Shown: one piece after another, positions 1 through 7,818 of the stretch
How positions within the stretch are numbered: the stretch's first letter is position 1
Layout of the letters: each line of letters starts with the position of its first letter
From: Janthinobacterium sp. FW305-129
GTDB lineage: Bacteria; Pseudomonadota; Gammaproteobacteria; Burkholderiales; Burkholderiaceae_D
DNA length: 64,000 bases
NCBI RefSeq assembly: GCF_020858115.1
Contig: NZ_JACYMM010000011.1
Coordinates: forward strand, 62,001-126,000
Reading direction: 5' to 3'
Made by a program: the position numbers and the translations under genes
Notes under the pieces: model-generated
Told to the model about the DNA's origin: nothing
The model's database searches: none
Seen by the model: only the letters and a program-made list of their open reading frames with translations

Positions 1-960
1 ATTCCAGGCCGACCAAGCGCGGCGGCGCCGCGGCAGGCAGGACGCATCCGTATGCAGTACAGCCCGGTTGGGCTGGTAGCGCACGGCTTCGAGCACGCAG
101 CGCTCGTCGTCGCGGATGTCCGCCAGCAGGGCCAGCGACTGGTCGCTATGGCAAGCGAGCACCACGTGATCGGCATGCTCGACGCCGGCGGCCGTGTGCA
201 GTTCGATCATGCGCGCGCCGCCGTGGGCTTGGCGGCGCACGGCCAGCACGGGGCACGCCAGGCGCTGCTGCGGGATGCCCGCCAGCAGTTTTTCCACGTA
301 CACGCGCGCGCCGCCCCGCACTGTGCGCCACTGGGGCCGGTCGCTCACTTGCAGCAAGCCGTGGTTGTGGCAGAAACGGATGAAGGTGGCCAGCGGAAAG
401 GCCAGCATCTGGCGCGCCGGGCACGACCAGATGCAGGCGGCCATCGGCAGCAGATACCAGTGGCGGAACGCCTCGCCATAACCGTGCAGATCGAGAAACT
501 CGCCGAGCGACAGGGCCGGCGCCGGCAAGCTGGCCGTGGCCAGGGCGCTGGCCTGGCGGTTGAAACGCACGATATCGCGCAGCATGCGCAGGAAGGCGGG
601 GCGCAGCAGGTTGCTGCGCTGGGCAAACACGGTATCCAGATTGGCGCCCGCCCATTCCAGCACGCGGGCATCGGACGAGGCGCCCAAGGGCATCTTCACG
701 GAAAACGACATGTCGCTGTCGGCCGCCTCGACACCGAGTTCGTCAAATAGTTGCACCAGGTTCGGATAGGTGGCGTGGTTAAACACGAGAAAACCCGTGT
801 CGACGCCATGCGTGACCCCATCGAGCGTGACGTCGACAGTATGGCTGTGGCCGCCAAAGTAGTCGCCCGCCTCGTACAAGGTGACATCCTGGCCCGCCTG
901 CGCCAGACGATAGGCACACGACAAACCGGCAATTCCCGCTCCGACGACAGCGATTTTCAT
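1..960 (-). CDS. FAD/NAD(P)-binding amine-oxidase-like oxidoreductase (C-terminal part outside window)
   Basis: The frame is open from an ATG at 960 to the window edge (320 codons, no stop), so the C-terminal part is missing. The N-terminus carries a dinucleotide-binding Rossmann motif (GAGIAGLS, residues 7-14) followed by the acidic end of the second strand (LYEAG), typical of flavin amine oxidase/phytoene-desaturase-like enzymes. The sequence resembles the predicted NAD/FAD-binding proteins that, in many proteobacteria, sit beside DUF1365 and cyclopropane-fatty-acid synthase genes and are induced by light under a LitR/CarH-type repressor. It is divergent from such a regulator here, which supports that assignment. 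The substrate is unknown. Confidence 0.8.
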   Translation of the reverse strand, partial: MKIAVVGAGIAGLSCAYRLAQAGQDVTLYEAGDYFGGHSHTVDVTLDGVTHGVDTGFLVFNHATYPNLVQLFDELGVEAADSDMSFSVKMPLGASSDARVLEWAGANLDTVFAQRSNLLRPAFLRMLRDIVRFNRQASALATASLPAPALSLGEFLDLHGYGEAFRHWYLLPMAACIWSCPARQMLAFPLATFIRFCHNHGLLQVSDRPQWRTVRGGARVYVEKLLAGIPQQRLACPVLAVRRQAHGGARMIELHTAAGVEHADHVVLACHSDQSLALLADIRDDERCVLEAVRYQPNRAVLHTDASCLPRRRRAWSAWN

Positions 961-978
961 AACAGTATCCGTATCAAG

Positions 979-993
979 TTTGTCCAGGACAAA
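979..993. promoter_or_regulatory. 15-bp palindrome, candidate operator of the divergent promoter
   Basis: TTTGTCC-A-GGACAAA is a perfect inverted repeat with 7-bp arms around one base. It lies in the 193-bp gap between the FAD oxidoreductase start (960) and the MerR/B12 regulator start (1154), 19 bp from the former. It shares bases 991-993 with a second inverted repeat. A role as binding site for the adjacent regulator is inferred. Confidence 0.55.
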
Positions 994-1018
994 TCAATAT
1001 TCAATCAAATATTGATTT
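991..1018. promoter_or_regulatory. 11-bp inverted repeat with 6-bp spacer, candidate operator
   Basis: AAATCAATATT, spacer CAATCA, then AATATTGATTT: the arms are perfect reverse complements. The AT-rich block lies in the divergent promoter and overlaps the 979-993 palindrome by 3 bp, so occupancy of one could affect the other. It may equally contain promoter elements for the oxidoreductase. Confidence 0.55.
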
Positions 1019-1153
1019 ATGTCAATGAGAGCGCGAGCCGCTCAGAAACTTATACGCGGACCATTTCCAATCGGATTCAGCTATTTGGCCCCGGGGCGGC
1101 GGAAGGCGTAAAATGCATGCCACGTTCTTCCGCAAGCGAGCAAAAAACCTGGT

Positions 1154-2104
1154 ATGGATACTGACCTGCAAGCACTGCCCCTCCCTACCGCCTTCAGCAT
1201 CAGCGACGTCGAGCGCGATACGGGGCTGGCCAAGGAAACCTTGCGTGTCTGGGAGCGCCGCTACGCCTTTCCCCAGCCCCAGCGCGACGCCTTCGGCGAA
1301 CGCAGCTACCCGGCCGAGCAAGTGCAAAAATTGCGCATGGTCAAGCGCCTGCTGGATCTCGGATTTCGTCCGGGCAAAATCATGCAGCACAGCACTGTAC
1401 AACTGCAGCAACTGGCCAGCGCCGGCAGCGCGGCGCCGCCCGCGCCGCAACCGCAGCTGGCACATTACCTGGCCCTGTGCCGCGGCCACCAGATGGCGGA
1501 ACTGGGCGAGGCCCTGCGCCAGGCGCTGGCCGTGCTGGGCTTGAAAAGCTTCACCATCGACGTCATCGCGCCCCTGACGGGCATGGTGGGCGAAGCGTGG
1601 GCTTGCGGCGACCTGGCCGTGTATGAAGAGCATCTGTATAGCGAAACCTTGCAGACAGTAATGCGCCACGCCATTTTTTCCCTGCCGCAAGCAAGCAGCC
1701 CGTCCACGCGCACGCCGCGCATCGTCCTCAGTACCTTGCCGCAGGAGCGCCATGGCCTGGGACTGCTGATGGCCGAGGCGCTATGCGCGGCGGCCGGCGC
1801 CCATTGCATGTCGCTGGGAGTGGAAACGCCGCTGACGGACATCGTCGCGGCTGCCCGCGCGCAGCGGGCCGACATCGTGGCGCTGTCGTTTTCCAGCGCC
1901 AGCAAGCAGCGGCAAACGCGCGACAGCCTGCAGCAGCTGCATGCAAGCTTGCCACCAAGCATGGAATTGTGGGCTGGAGGACGCAGTCCCGTGCTGTACA
2001 AGCAGCCGCCCTCGTTCCTGCATGTGCTGGACTTGCGGCAAGTCGACGAAAGCATCGCCGACTGGCGCCGCCGCCATCAGGCGCTGGCCCTGCAAACCCA
2101 TTGA
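1154..2104 (+). CDS. MerR-family regulator with cobalamin-binding domain (CarH/LitR-like)
   Basis: 316 residues. Residues 14-75 form a MerR winged helix (RVWERRYAFPQP is the typical recognition region of the CarA/CarH/LitR branch). The C-terminal half has the cobalamin signatures of that branch: W149-x9-E159-H160 (four-helix-bundle part that caps the adenosyl group) and E198-x-H200-x-x-G203, where H200 would be the lower axial cobalt ligand. Known CarH proteins bind AdoCbl in the dark, tetramerise on operators and release DNA when light breaks the Co-C bond. Retention of W, EH and the ligand His suggests this protein is a B12-dependent photoreceptor-repressor. It is divergent from a typical light-regulon gene. 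Confidence 0.88.
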   Translation: MDTDLQALPLPTAFSISDVERDTGLAKETLRVWERRYAFPQPQRDAFGERSYPAEQVQKLRMVKRLLDLGFRPGKIMQHSTVQLQQLASAGSAAPPAPQPQLAHYLALCRGHQMAELGEALRQALAVLGLKSFTIDVIAPLTGMVGEAWACGDLAVYEEHLYSETLQTVMRHAIFSLPQASSPSTRTPRIVLSTLPQERHGLGLLMAEALCAAAGAHCMSLGVETPLTDIVAAARAQRADIVALSFSSASKQRQTRDSLQQLHASLPPSMELWAGGRSPVLYKQPPSFLHVLDLRQVDESIADWRRRHQALALQTH

Positions 2105-2269
2105 TCCGGCTGGAAAGCGCGGCAACTGCGGCGATCTCCGTGGATAGCCGCGCAATGTTGCCAATCGAACAGTAAAGCATGAAGGGCCGGGCGCGCTCTG
2201 GTAGAATAGCCCGTAACAACAGTGTCCGGCGCCGCCGGGCCTTAGGTCAGCACCCGCCACCACACATCC

Positions 2270-3325
2270 ATGTTTAGTTTCTTCAAGAAAAAACCCATCG
2301 CTCCCGAGGCTGCGCCAGCCGAGCCCCTCGCCCTTCCCGCCACGCCGCTTGCCCCGCAGCCTGCCGCTACGCCCCTGAGCGGCGCGCCGGCCGAGCTCGT
2401 GCCCGTGATCGTGGCCGCCGAACCCGAGAAAAAATCGTGGATGACGCGCCTGAAGGCGGGCCTGTCGAAAACCTCGAACACCCTGTCCGTGCTGTTCGTC
2501 GGCGCGAAGATCGACGACGCCCTGTACGAAGAACTGGAAGCGGCGCTGCTGATGTCCGACGCGGGCATCGACGCCACGGAATTCCTGCTCACGGAATTGA
2601 AGAAAAAGGTCAAGGAAGACAAGCTGCTCGACGCCGCCGCCGTCAAGGCCGCGCTGAAAGTGCTGCTGATCGAGCTGCTGAGCCCGCTGGAAAAACGCTT
2701 CGAGCTGGGCCGCCACAAGCCGCTGGTGATGATGATTTCCGGCGTGAATGGCGCCGGCAAGACCACCACCATCGGCAAGCTGGCCAAGCACATGCAGTCG
2801 AATAACCAGTCCGTGCTGCTGGCCGCGGGCGACACCTTCCGCGCCGCCGCGCGCGAACAATTGATGGTCTGGGGCGAGCGCAACAACGTCACCGTGATTT
2901 CGCAGGAATCGGGCGACCCGGCCGCCGTGGCCTACGATTCCGTGCAATCGGCGAAGGCGCGCGGCATCGACGTGGTCATGGTCGACACGGCCGGCCGCCT
3001 GCCGACGCAGTTGCACCTGATGGAAGAATTGAAGAAAATCAAGCGCGTGATCGGCAAAGGCATGGAGGGCGCGCCGCATGAAACCCTGCTCGTCATCGAC
3101 GGCAACACGGGCCAGAACGCCCTCACGCAAGTGAAGGCCTTCGACGATGCCCTGCAGCTGAGCGGCCTGGTGATCACCAAGCTGGACGGTACCGCCAAGG
3201 GCGGCGTGCTGGCGGCGATTGCCCGCGTGCGCCCCGTGCCCGTGTATTTCATCGGCATCGGTGAGAAAATTGAAGACTTGCAGCCCTTCGTGGCTGCCGA
3301 ATTTGTCGAAGCGCTGCTCGGATAA
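2270..3325 (+). CDS. ftsY: Signal recognition particle receptor FtsY
   Basis: 351 residues. A short Ala/Pro-rich N-terminal segment replaces the long acidic A domain of E. coli FtsY. It is followed by the NG domain: P-loop GVNGAGKTTTIGKLA (about residues 161-175), DTFRAAAREQL, the G3-type VDTAGR and TKLDGTAKGG. It is the SRP receptor GTPase that docks ribosome-nascent-chain complexes at the inner membrane. First gene of ftsY-ftsE-ftsX; ftsE starts 8 bp downstream. Confidence 0.97.
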   Translation: MFSFFKKKPIAPEAAPAEPLALPATPLAPQPAATPLSGAPAELVPVIVAAEPEKKSWMTRLKAGLSKTSNTLSVLFVGAKIDDALYEELEAALLMSDAGIDATEFLLTELKKKVKEDKLLDAAAVKAALKVLLIELLSPLEKRFELGRHKPLVMMISGVNGAGKTTTIGKLAKHMQSNNQSVLLAAGDTFRAAAREQLMVWGERNNVTVISQESGDPAAVAYDSVQSAKARGIDVVMVDTAGRLPTQLHLMEELKKIKRVIGKGMEGAPHETLLVIDGNTGQNALTQVKAFDDALQLSGLVITKLDGTAKGGVLAAIARVRPVPVYFIGIGEKIEDLQPFVAAEFVEALLG

Positions 3326-3333
3326 GCCCATAC

Positions 3334-4077
3334 ATGATTGAATTTCAGCACGTCTCCAAGCAATACTCCCCCGACGCCGTGGCGCTCAGCGACATTTCGC
3401 TCAGTATTGCCAAAGGCGAGCTGGTCTTCCTGGCCGGCCCGTCCGGCGCCGGCAAGTCCACCCTGCTGAAAATGATTGCCGCCATGGAACGCCCCACGTC
3501 GGGCAAGCTGATCGTCAACGGCCAGGACATGGCGAAGATCAAGCCAGCCGGCGTGCCCTTCCTGCGCCGCAACATGGGCCTGATCTTCCAGCAGCAAAAA
3601 TTACTCAACGACCGCTCCATCCTGGCCAACGTCATGCTGCCGCTGCTCGTCGTCGGTGCGCATAAAGTTGCTGCCGAGCAGCGCGCACGCGCCGCACTGG
3701 ACAAAGTCGGGCTGCTCGACCGCGCCATGGCGCGTCCGCTGTCGCTGTCGGGCGGCGAGCAGCAGCGCGTGTCGATTGCGCGCGCCATCGTCAACCGGCC
3801 GCAGATCATCCTGGCCGACGAACCGACGGCCAACCTGGACCGCGCCAGCGCCAACAAGGTGCTCGACGCCCTGAAAGCATTCCACTCGGTGGGCGTGACC
3901 TGCCTCATTTCCAGCCATGACGAACAGATGCTCGACGCCGCCGCCCGCGTGATCCACCTGAAGAACGGCCAGCTGGTCGCCATCGACAAGGCCACGCAGG
4001 CCCCCGTGTTCGCCCCGCCCGATCCTGATTTCGCCCCCTCCCCCGATGCGGACGACGCGCAGGGAGAGCAGGCATGA
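3334..4077 (+). CDS. ftsE: Cell division ABC transporter ATPase FtsE
   Basis: 247 residues. Walker A GPSGAGKST, ABC signature LSGGEQQRVS and Walker B IILADEPTANLD are all present. FtsE powers FtsX in controlling septal peptidoglycan hydrolysis. Compared with the usual length of about 220 residues, it has an extra C-terminal Pro/Asp-rich tail of roughly 25 residues. Its stop overlaps the ftsX start in an ATGA (4074-4077), a sign of translational coupling. Confidence 0.96.
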   Translation: MIEFQHVSKQYSPDAVALSDISLSIAKGELVFLAGPSGAGKSTLLKMIAAMERPTSGKLIVNGQDMAKIKPAGVPFLRRNMGLIFQQQKLLNDRSILANVMLPLLVVGAHKVAAEQRARAALDKVGLLDRAMARPLSLSGGEQQRVSIARAIVNRPQIILADEPTANLDRASANKVLDALKAFHSVGVTCLISSHDEQMLDAAARVIHLKNGQLVAIDKATQAPVFAPPDPDFAPSPDADDAQGEQA

Positions 4078-4994
4078 GAGGCTGGTTCCGCCAACACCGC
4101 TTCGCGCTCGGTTCGGCGCTGATTCACTTGCGCAAGTCGCCCGGCGGCTTCCTGTTGAACGTGCTCGTCGTCGCCATCGCCCTGTCGCTGCCGTTCGCCG
4201 GCTTGACCATGCTCGACAACGTGCGCCCCATGTCGGAACAGATGTCCGTCGACCCGGAAATCAGCGTTTTCCTGAAGATCGACACGCCGCGCGAACAGGC
4301 CGTCGCCCTGGCCAGCGCCATGCGCAAGATCGTCGGCGAACAAAAGGCGAAGATCGTCTTCATCCCGCGCGAACAGGCGCTCGACACGCTGAAAAACAAG
4401 AACGGCCTGGCCGACGTGCTGAGCACCCTGGGCGACAATCCCTTGCCCGACAGCTATGTGCTGAAACTCGACGCCTTCAGCAGCGCCAGCGAGGCGCAGG
4501 ATGTCGATGCGGTGGCGGAACAGCTGCGCCATCTGCCCGGCGTGGAATCGGCGCAAGTCGATTCGGCCTGGGTCAAGCGCCTGGCGGCCCTGCTGGGCGT
4601 GCTGCGCCTGGTGCTGCTGCTGCTGGCCATCACCCTGGGCGTGGCCGTCATCGCCGTGGTCTTCAATACCATCCGCCTGCAGGTGATGCAGCAGCGCGAT
4701 GAAATCAGCATCTCGAAATTGATTGGCGCGACCGACACCTTCATCCACCGACCCTTCTATTACACGGGCGCCCTGCTGGGCCTGTGCGCGGGGGCGCTGG
4801 CGCTGGGCGCCGTGGCGCTGGCCTTGCAGCCGCTCAATACCGCGATTGCCGAGTTTGCCCGCCTGTATGCATCCGAATTCCAGCTGGTGCCGCTGGCGCC
4901 GCTGCCGATGGCCGGCTTGCTGGCCGTCAGCGCCGGCCTGGGCCTGATCGGCGCCTTCCTCTGCGTGCAGCGCCACCTGGCGCGCCTGAACTGA
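4074..4994 (+). CDS. ftsX: Cell division protein FtsX
   Basis: 306 residues. A first membrane helix (about residues 24-45) precedes an extracytoplasmic loop of about 125 residues, then three C-terminal helices (LVLLLLAITLGVAVIAVVF; LLGLCAGALALGAVALAL; LLAVSAGLGLIGAFL), the FtsX topology. It forms a type VII ABC complex with FtsE that activates cell-wall hydrolases at the septum. It is the last gene of the ftsYEX unit. Confidence 0.95.
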   Translation: MRGWFRQHRFALGSALIHLRKSPGGFLLNVLVVAIALSLPFAGLTMLDNVRPMSEQMSVDPEISVFLKIDTPREQAVALASAMRKIVGEQKAKIVFIPREQALDTLKNKNGLADVLSTLGDNPLPDSYVLKLDAFSSASEAQDVDAVAEQLRHLPGVESAQVDSAWVKRLAALLGVLRLVLLLLAITLGVAVIAVVFNTIRLQVMQQRDEISISKLIGATDTFIHRPFYYTGALLGLCAGALALGAVALALQPLNTAIAEFARLYASEFQLVPLAPLPMAGLLAVSAGLGLIGAFLCVQRHLARLN

Positions 4995-5004
4995 CCTTCC
5001 CTTC

Positions 5005-5031
5005 CATGGCGGCGCCTGCGGTGCCGCCATG
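5005..5031 (+). terminator. Hairpin after ftsX (no U tract)
   Basis: CATGGCGGC ... GCCGCCATG forms a 9-bp stem, extendable through a G-T wobble and two CC:GG pairs to 12 bp with a TGC loop. No T run follows, so this is not a canonical intrinsic terminator. It may protect the ftsYEX transcript 3' end or assist factor-dependent termination. Confidence 0.35.
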
Positions 5032-5212
5032 CGCCTCGCCATCCCCATCTGCTGTTATCTTGATATTTAGCAAGTATTCTTAAGGTTCGCTTCAGCCAGA
5101 GGCCGTAGACTAACTACGTTGTCGTAAAGCGCTATCTCGCGCCGTTCAGAGATATATATCAAGCATTAAATCACCATAGCATTTAGGCTATCAGGACGAT
5201 TAAATGTGCTGA

Positions 5213-5239
5213 TTGGCACTCTCAGGCAGAGAGTGCTAA
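5213..5239. promoter_or_regulatory. CIRCE element (HrcA operator) upstream of rpoH
   Basis: TTGGCACTC-N9-GAGTGCTAA matches the CIRCE consensus TTAGCACTC-N9-GAGTGCTAA at 17 of 18 arm positions with the exact 9-nt spacer. CIRCE is the DNA operator of the heat-shock repressor HrcA. Its position over the probable rpoH promoter implies that HrcA represses the sigma-32 gene here, putting rpoH under a second heat-shock regulator. Confidence 0.88.
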
Positions 5240-5242
5240 TAT
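5213..5242 (+). promoter_or_regulatory. Probable sigma-70 promoter of rpoH
   Basis: TTGGCA (5213-5218) and TAATAT (5237-5242) are separated by 18 bp and fully embrace the CIRCE operator, as at known HrcA-controlled promoters. Transcription would begin near 5249, leaving a leader of about 150 nt. Confidence 0.55.
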
Positions 5243-5398
5243 AGGGACATACCAACAGCAGAACCGCCATGGACGCCAGATGAAGATGGTGCCGCGGTCT
5301 GCAAAGTGCAAGACCGAATACGCAAAACAGAACAGACAATCGGGCCACGTCGTGTGACGCGGCCAACTGGAACAAAGCAAGACTACGAGGGAGAAAAC

Positions 5399-6298
5399 AT
5401 GACTATGATGTCCGCAACATCCGCATTGGTTCCGACCAAAAGTAATGCGCTGGGCCTCGGGTTCACTGGCAATCTGGGCAATATTGACGCCTATATTTCG
5501 GCCGTGAACCGTCTGCCCATGTTGACCCACGACGAAGAAATTTCGCTGGCGAAACGCCTGCGCGAAAAAAATGACCTGGCCGCCGCGCAAGAGCTGGTGC
5601 TGTCGCACCTGCGCCTGGTGGTCTCGATTGCCCGCGGCTATCTGGGCTATGGCTTGCCGCACGCCGACCTGATTCAGGAAGGCAATATCGGCTTGATGAA
5701 AGCCGTGAAACGCTTCGATCCGGACCAGGGCGTGCGCCTGGTGTCGTACGCCATGCACTGGGTGAAGGCCGAGATGCATGAGTACATCCTGAAAAACTGG
5801 CGCCTGGTCAAGGTTGCAACGACGAAGGCACAGCGCAAGCTGTTCTTCAACCTGCGCAGCCACAAGACCGGCCTCGATGCGATGACGCCGAAGCAGATCG
5901 ATGCGCTGGCCAAGCTGCTCGACGTGAAGCGCGAAGAAGTGATCGAAATGGAAACGCGCTTGAGCGGCCGCGACATTGCGCTGGAATCGCCGACCGACGA
6001 TGAAGACGACAAGTTTTCGCCGATCGCCTACCTGTCGTCGGAGCAAAGCGAGCCGACCAAGGTGCTGGAAGCGGAACAAGTGACGCGCCTGCAATCGGAA
6101 GGCCTGGAAACGGCCTTGTCCAAGCTGGACGCCCGTTCGCGCCGCATCATCGAAGCGCGCTGGCTGGCCAACGACGACGGTTCCGGCGCCACCCTGCACG
6201 CCCTGGCGGAAGAGTTCGGCGTATCGGCCGAGCGCATTCGACAGATCGAAGTGGCGGCGCTGAAAAAAATGAAGGGCGCCCTGGCGGCGTATGTCTGA
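5399..6298 (+). CDS. rpoH: RNA polymerase heat-shock sigma factor RpoH (sigma-32)
   Basis: 299 residues from the ATG at 5399, chosen because GGGAGA precedes it by 5 nt; an in-frame upstream extension has no such site. Region 2 (LIQEGNIGLMKAVKRFDP), the RpoH-specific box QRKLFFNLR and a C-terminal region 4 helix-turn-helix (LHALAEEFGVSAERIRQIE) are present. It directs transcription of chaperone and protease genes. Control by the upstream CIRCE/HrcA site is likely; a hairpin terminator follows. Confidence 0.97.
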   Translation: MTMMSATSALVPTKSNALGLGFTGNLGNIDAYISAVNRLPMLTHDEEISLAKRLREKNDLAAAQELVLSHLRLVVSIARGYLGYGLPHADLIQEGNIGLMKAVKRFDPDQGVRLVSYAMHWVKAEMHEYILKNWRLVKVATTKAQRKLFFNLRSHKTGLDAMTPKQIDALAKLLDVKREEVIEMETRLSGRDIALESPTDDEDDKFSPIAYLSSEQSEPTKVLEAEQVTRLQSEGLETALSKLDARSRRIIEARWLANDDGSGATLHALAEEFGVSAERIRQIEVAALKKMKGALAAYV

Positions 6299-6321
6299 GC
6301 GGCGCCTGCCGCCTGAAGCTC

Positions 6322-6359
6322 AAAATGCCGCTGCGTCACACGAAGCGGCATTTTTTTTT
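6322..6359 (+). terminator. Intrinsic terminator of rpoH
   Basis: AAAATGCCGCT and AGCGGCATTTT pair as an 11-bp stem with an 11-nt loop, followed by a run of nine T. It starts 24 bp after the rpoH stop. Confidence 0.92.
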
Positions 6360-6387
6360 ATGAACGCTAGGCTTCAAGGGCGTGACG

Positions 6388-7050
6388 ATGAGCAAGCGAG
6401 ATGCACTCACCGCGGCATTATTTAATTGCCAAGTACGTGTCCTGCACGAGACCACGGCAAGTCAATTCTTGTTAAATGGACATGTGCTCGATACTGCCGC
6501 GTTTGCAAAACTGACCGGAGCGCCCGACGGCAGCTACATGCTGCCCGTCATCACGTCAGGCGGCGATCTTGAAATCGAAGTTGCCCATGACGATATTATT
6601 GAAACGATGCAACGTACGGTACAGCAAAGCGCGGACGGCTTTCAGCTTGTCAGTAACGATATTTTAGTCATCAAGAAAGAGTTCAGAGGCTTGGGCATCG
6701 CCATCCGAAGTTTTGCGATCGAAGCAAGGGAAGCGCAACGCCTGGGTATCGCTAAAATCAAGGCTCTGGCGGCAGGGAAAGTCGGCGATGAATTCAGCGG
6801 CTGGTATCTGTGGGCCAGGGCCGGCTTCCAGGCGGACCTGGACGCCGCCGAACGCGCGCAGCTTGCCGGTGAAACCGCGCCTGCGCTGCGCTCGGCCCGT
6901 ACCTTGCACGACTTGATGCGCACGCCGGAAGGCGTCGACTGGTGGCGCAGACATGGACGGGGACGCCAGGTCGAGTTTGACCTCGCGCCTGCGAGTGCCC
7001 ATTGGGATATACTGCATCTGTATCTGGCTGAAAAAGGTGTGATCATATGA
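6388..7050 (+). CDS. Uncharacterised protein with GNAT-like segment
   Basis: 220 residues from ATG 6388; a GTG at 6382 is an alternative start. Not recognised as a named family. About residues 97-150 read like GNAT acetyltransferase motif A and B (RGLGIAIRSFAIEAREAQ ... GIAKIKALAAG ... GWYLWARAGF), including the R-G-x-G-x-A pyrophosphate-loop pattern. The C-terminal part is rich in Trp and charged residues. Its stop overlaps the start of the next small gene (ATGA at 7047-7050), so the two are probably co-translated. The 5' third looks less GC-rich than its neighbours, which hints at acquisition by transfer. Confidence 0.6.
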   Translation: MSKRDALTAALFNCQVRVLHETTASQFLLNGHVLDTAAFAKLTGAPDGSYMLPVITSGGDLEIEVAHDDIIETMQRTVQQSADGFQLVSNDILVIKKEFRGLGIAIRSFAIEAREAQRLGIAKIKALAAGKVGDEFSGWYLWARAGFQADLDAAERAQLAGETAPALRSARTLHDLMRTPEGVDWWRRHGRGRQVEFDLAPASAHWDILHLYLAEKGVII

Positions 7051-7349
7051 ATACCACCAAGAAAATCATCAATCTCAATGAGATTCTTCAGGCAAAAACC
7101 GAGGAAGAGATACAAGCTCGGCTCGCAGAGATGCAAACCCGCCGGCCGGCAGGAGCACCGCGCATCGCCGCGCTCAAGCGCACGTCACCGGAGCAGTTCA
7201 ACGTGGCCGTGCCCGGACTGCCCAAGGATGCACTAAAAAAGCGTTTGCTCGACGCCATTAAAAAGTTGCCGCCGCACGCGACGGTGAGGCCCAGCGGTCT
7301 TGACGCGGCAACGGCCAAACCCCGTACGAAACGGGCAAAAACCGTTTGA
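7047..7349 (+). CDS. Small basic protein coupled to the GNAT-like gene
   Basis: 100 residues, no recognised family. An N-terminal amphipathic stretch (INLNEILQAKTEEEIQARL) is followed by a Lys/Arg/Pro-rich C-terminus ending in TKRAKTV, suggesting nucleic-acid or partner-protein binding. It overlaps the upstream gene by 4 nt and appears to be its obligate partner. No signal peptide or membrane helix. Confidence 0.6.
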   Translation: MNTTKKIINLNEILQAKTEEEIQARLAEMQTRRPAGAPRIAALKRTSPEQFNVAVPGLPKDALKKRLLDAIKKLPPHATVRPSGLDAATAKPRTKRAKTV

Positions 7350-7376
7350 TGTACGGGGGTGACGGACGCCCGTCGC

Positions 7377-7640
7377 TCAGGCAGCCAAGCCCTTGGCGAG
7401 GACTTCGGCGACCAATTCATTCAGATCCGCGCCGCGTTCCTTGGCCAGGGTCTGCAATTGCAACACCAGATCGCTGTTCAGCTTGACGGCGAATGGCACC
7501 AGGCCCAGGGCCTGATCGCGCTTGCGCTGCTCGCGGCGGTCGACGACCACCGCTTCCTTACCGAATGCACCGGCGCCGGGAACATTCATCTTTCCCATCA
7601 GTTTCTTGGCATCGCTTTTGGCCAGGTCGGTTTTTTTCAT
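7377..7640 (-). CDS. Small ribbon-helix-helix-like protein
   Basis: 87 residues. The C-terminal 40 residues (VPFAVKLNSDLVLQLQTLA, then a second predicted helix DLNELVAEVLAKGL) have the strand-helix-helix pattern of ribbon-helix-helix DNA-binding proteins. The N-terminal half is basic and probably flexible. It is convergent with the preceding gene pair. No toxin partner is visible next to it. Start ATG at 7640, preceded by GGAAACA on its strand. Confidence 0.6.
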   Translation of the reverse strand: MKKTDLAKSDAKKLMGKMNVPGAGAFGKEAVVVDRREQRKRDQALGLVPFAVKLNSDLVLQLQTLAKERGADLNELVAEVLAKGLAA

Positions 7641-7749
7641 GGTTGTTTCCTGATTTTCAAAACAGCCATTCTACGCAGTAATCGGCGCGCCGCGTGGCCG
7701 GCGCATCAATTCATCCGCAGCGCGCCAATGGTGCGCCGGAAAAATATCA

Positions 7750-7768
7750 TTTTGTTATTATCATTTTC
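7750..7768. promoter_or_regulatory. Possible Fur-like box upstream of a lipoprotein gene
   Basis: On the minus strand the 19 bases match about 13 of 19 positions of the E. coli Fur box (GATAATGATAATCATTATC). The site lies 50 bp upstream of the lipoprotein start at 7819 in an AT-rich promoter. It could be only an AT-rich promoter element. Confidence 0.3.
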
Positions 7769-7818
7769 ATCCCATGCGTGCACGCCACGCGGGGGACGCT
7801 CCAACTGAAAGGAAAAAC

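Larger units (their letters stand above)
4995..5398 (+). other. 404-bp ftsX-rpoH intergenic region
   Basis: No gene seen. It holds a GC-rich hairpin just after ftsX (5005-5031), an AT-rich block with a small inverted repeat (ATAGC...GCTAT, 5177-5192), a CIRCE operator overlapping a sigma-70-like promoter (5213-5242) and an rpoH leader of about 150 nt ending in a GGGAGA ribosome-binding site before 5399. Confidence 0.8.

Noticed and set aside
5249..5398. An RNA thermometer in the rpoH leader
   Set aside because: The leader length would allow one, but I could not pair the ribosome-binding site convincingly by eye, so it is mentioned only as a possibility.
6388..7640. A GNAT/RHH type II toxin-antitoxin pair
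   Set aside because: In known pairs the RHH antitoxin gene lies directly upstream on the same strand. Here the RHH-like gene is convergent and the GNAT-like protein is longer and is coupled to a different small protein.
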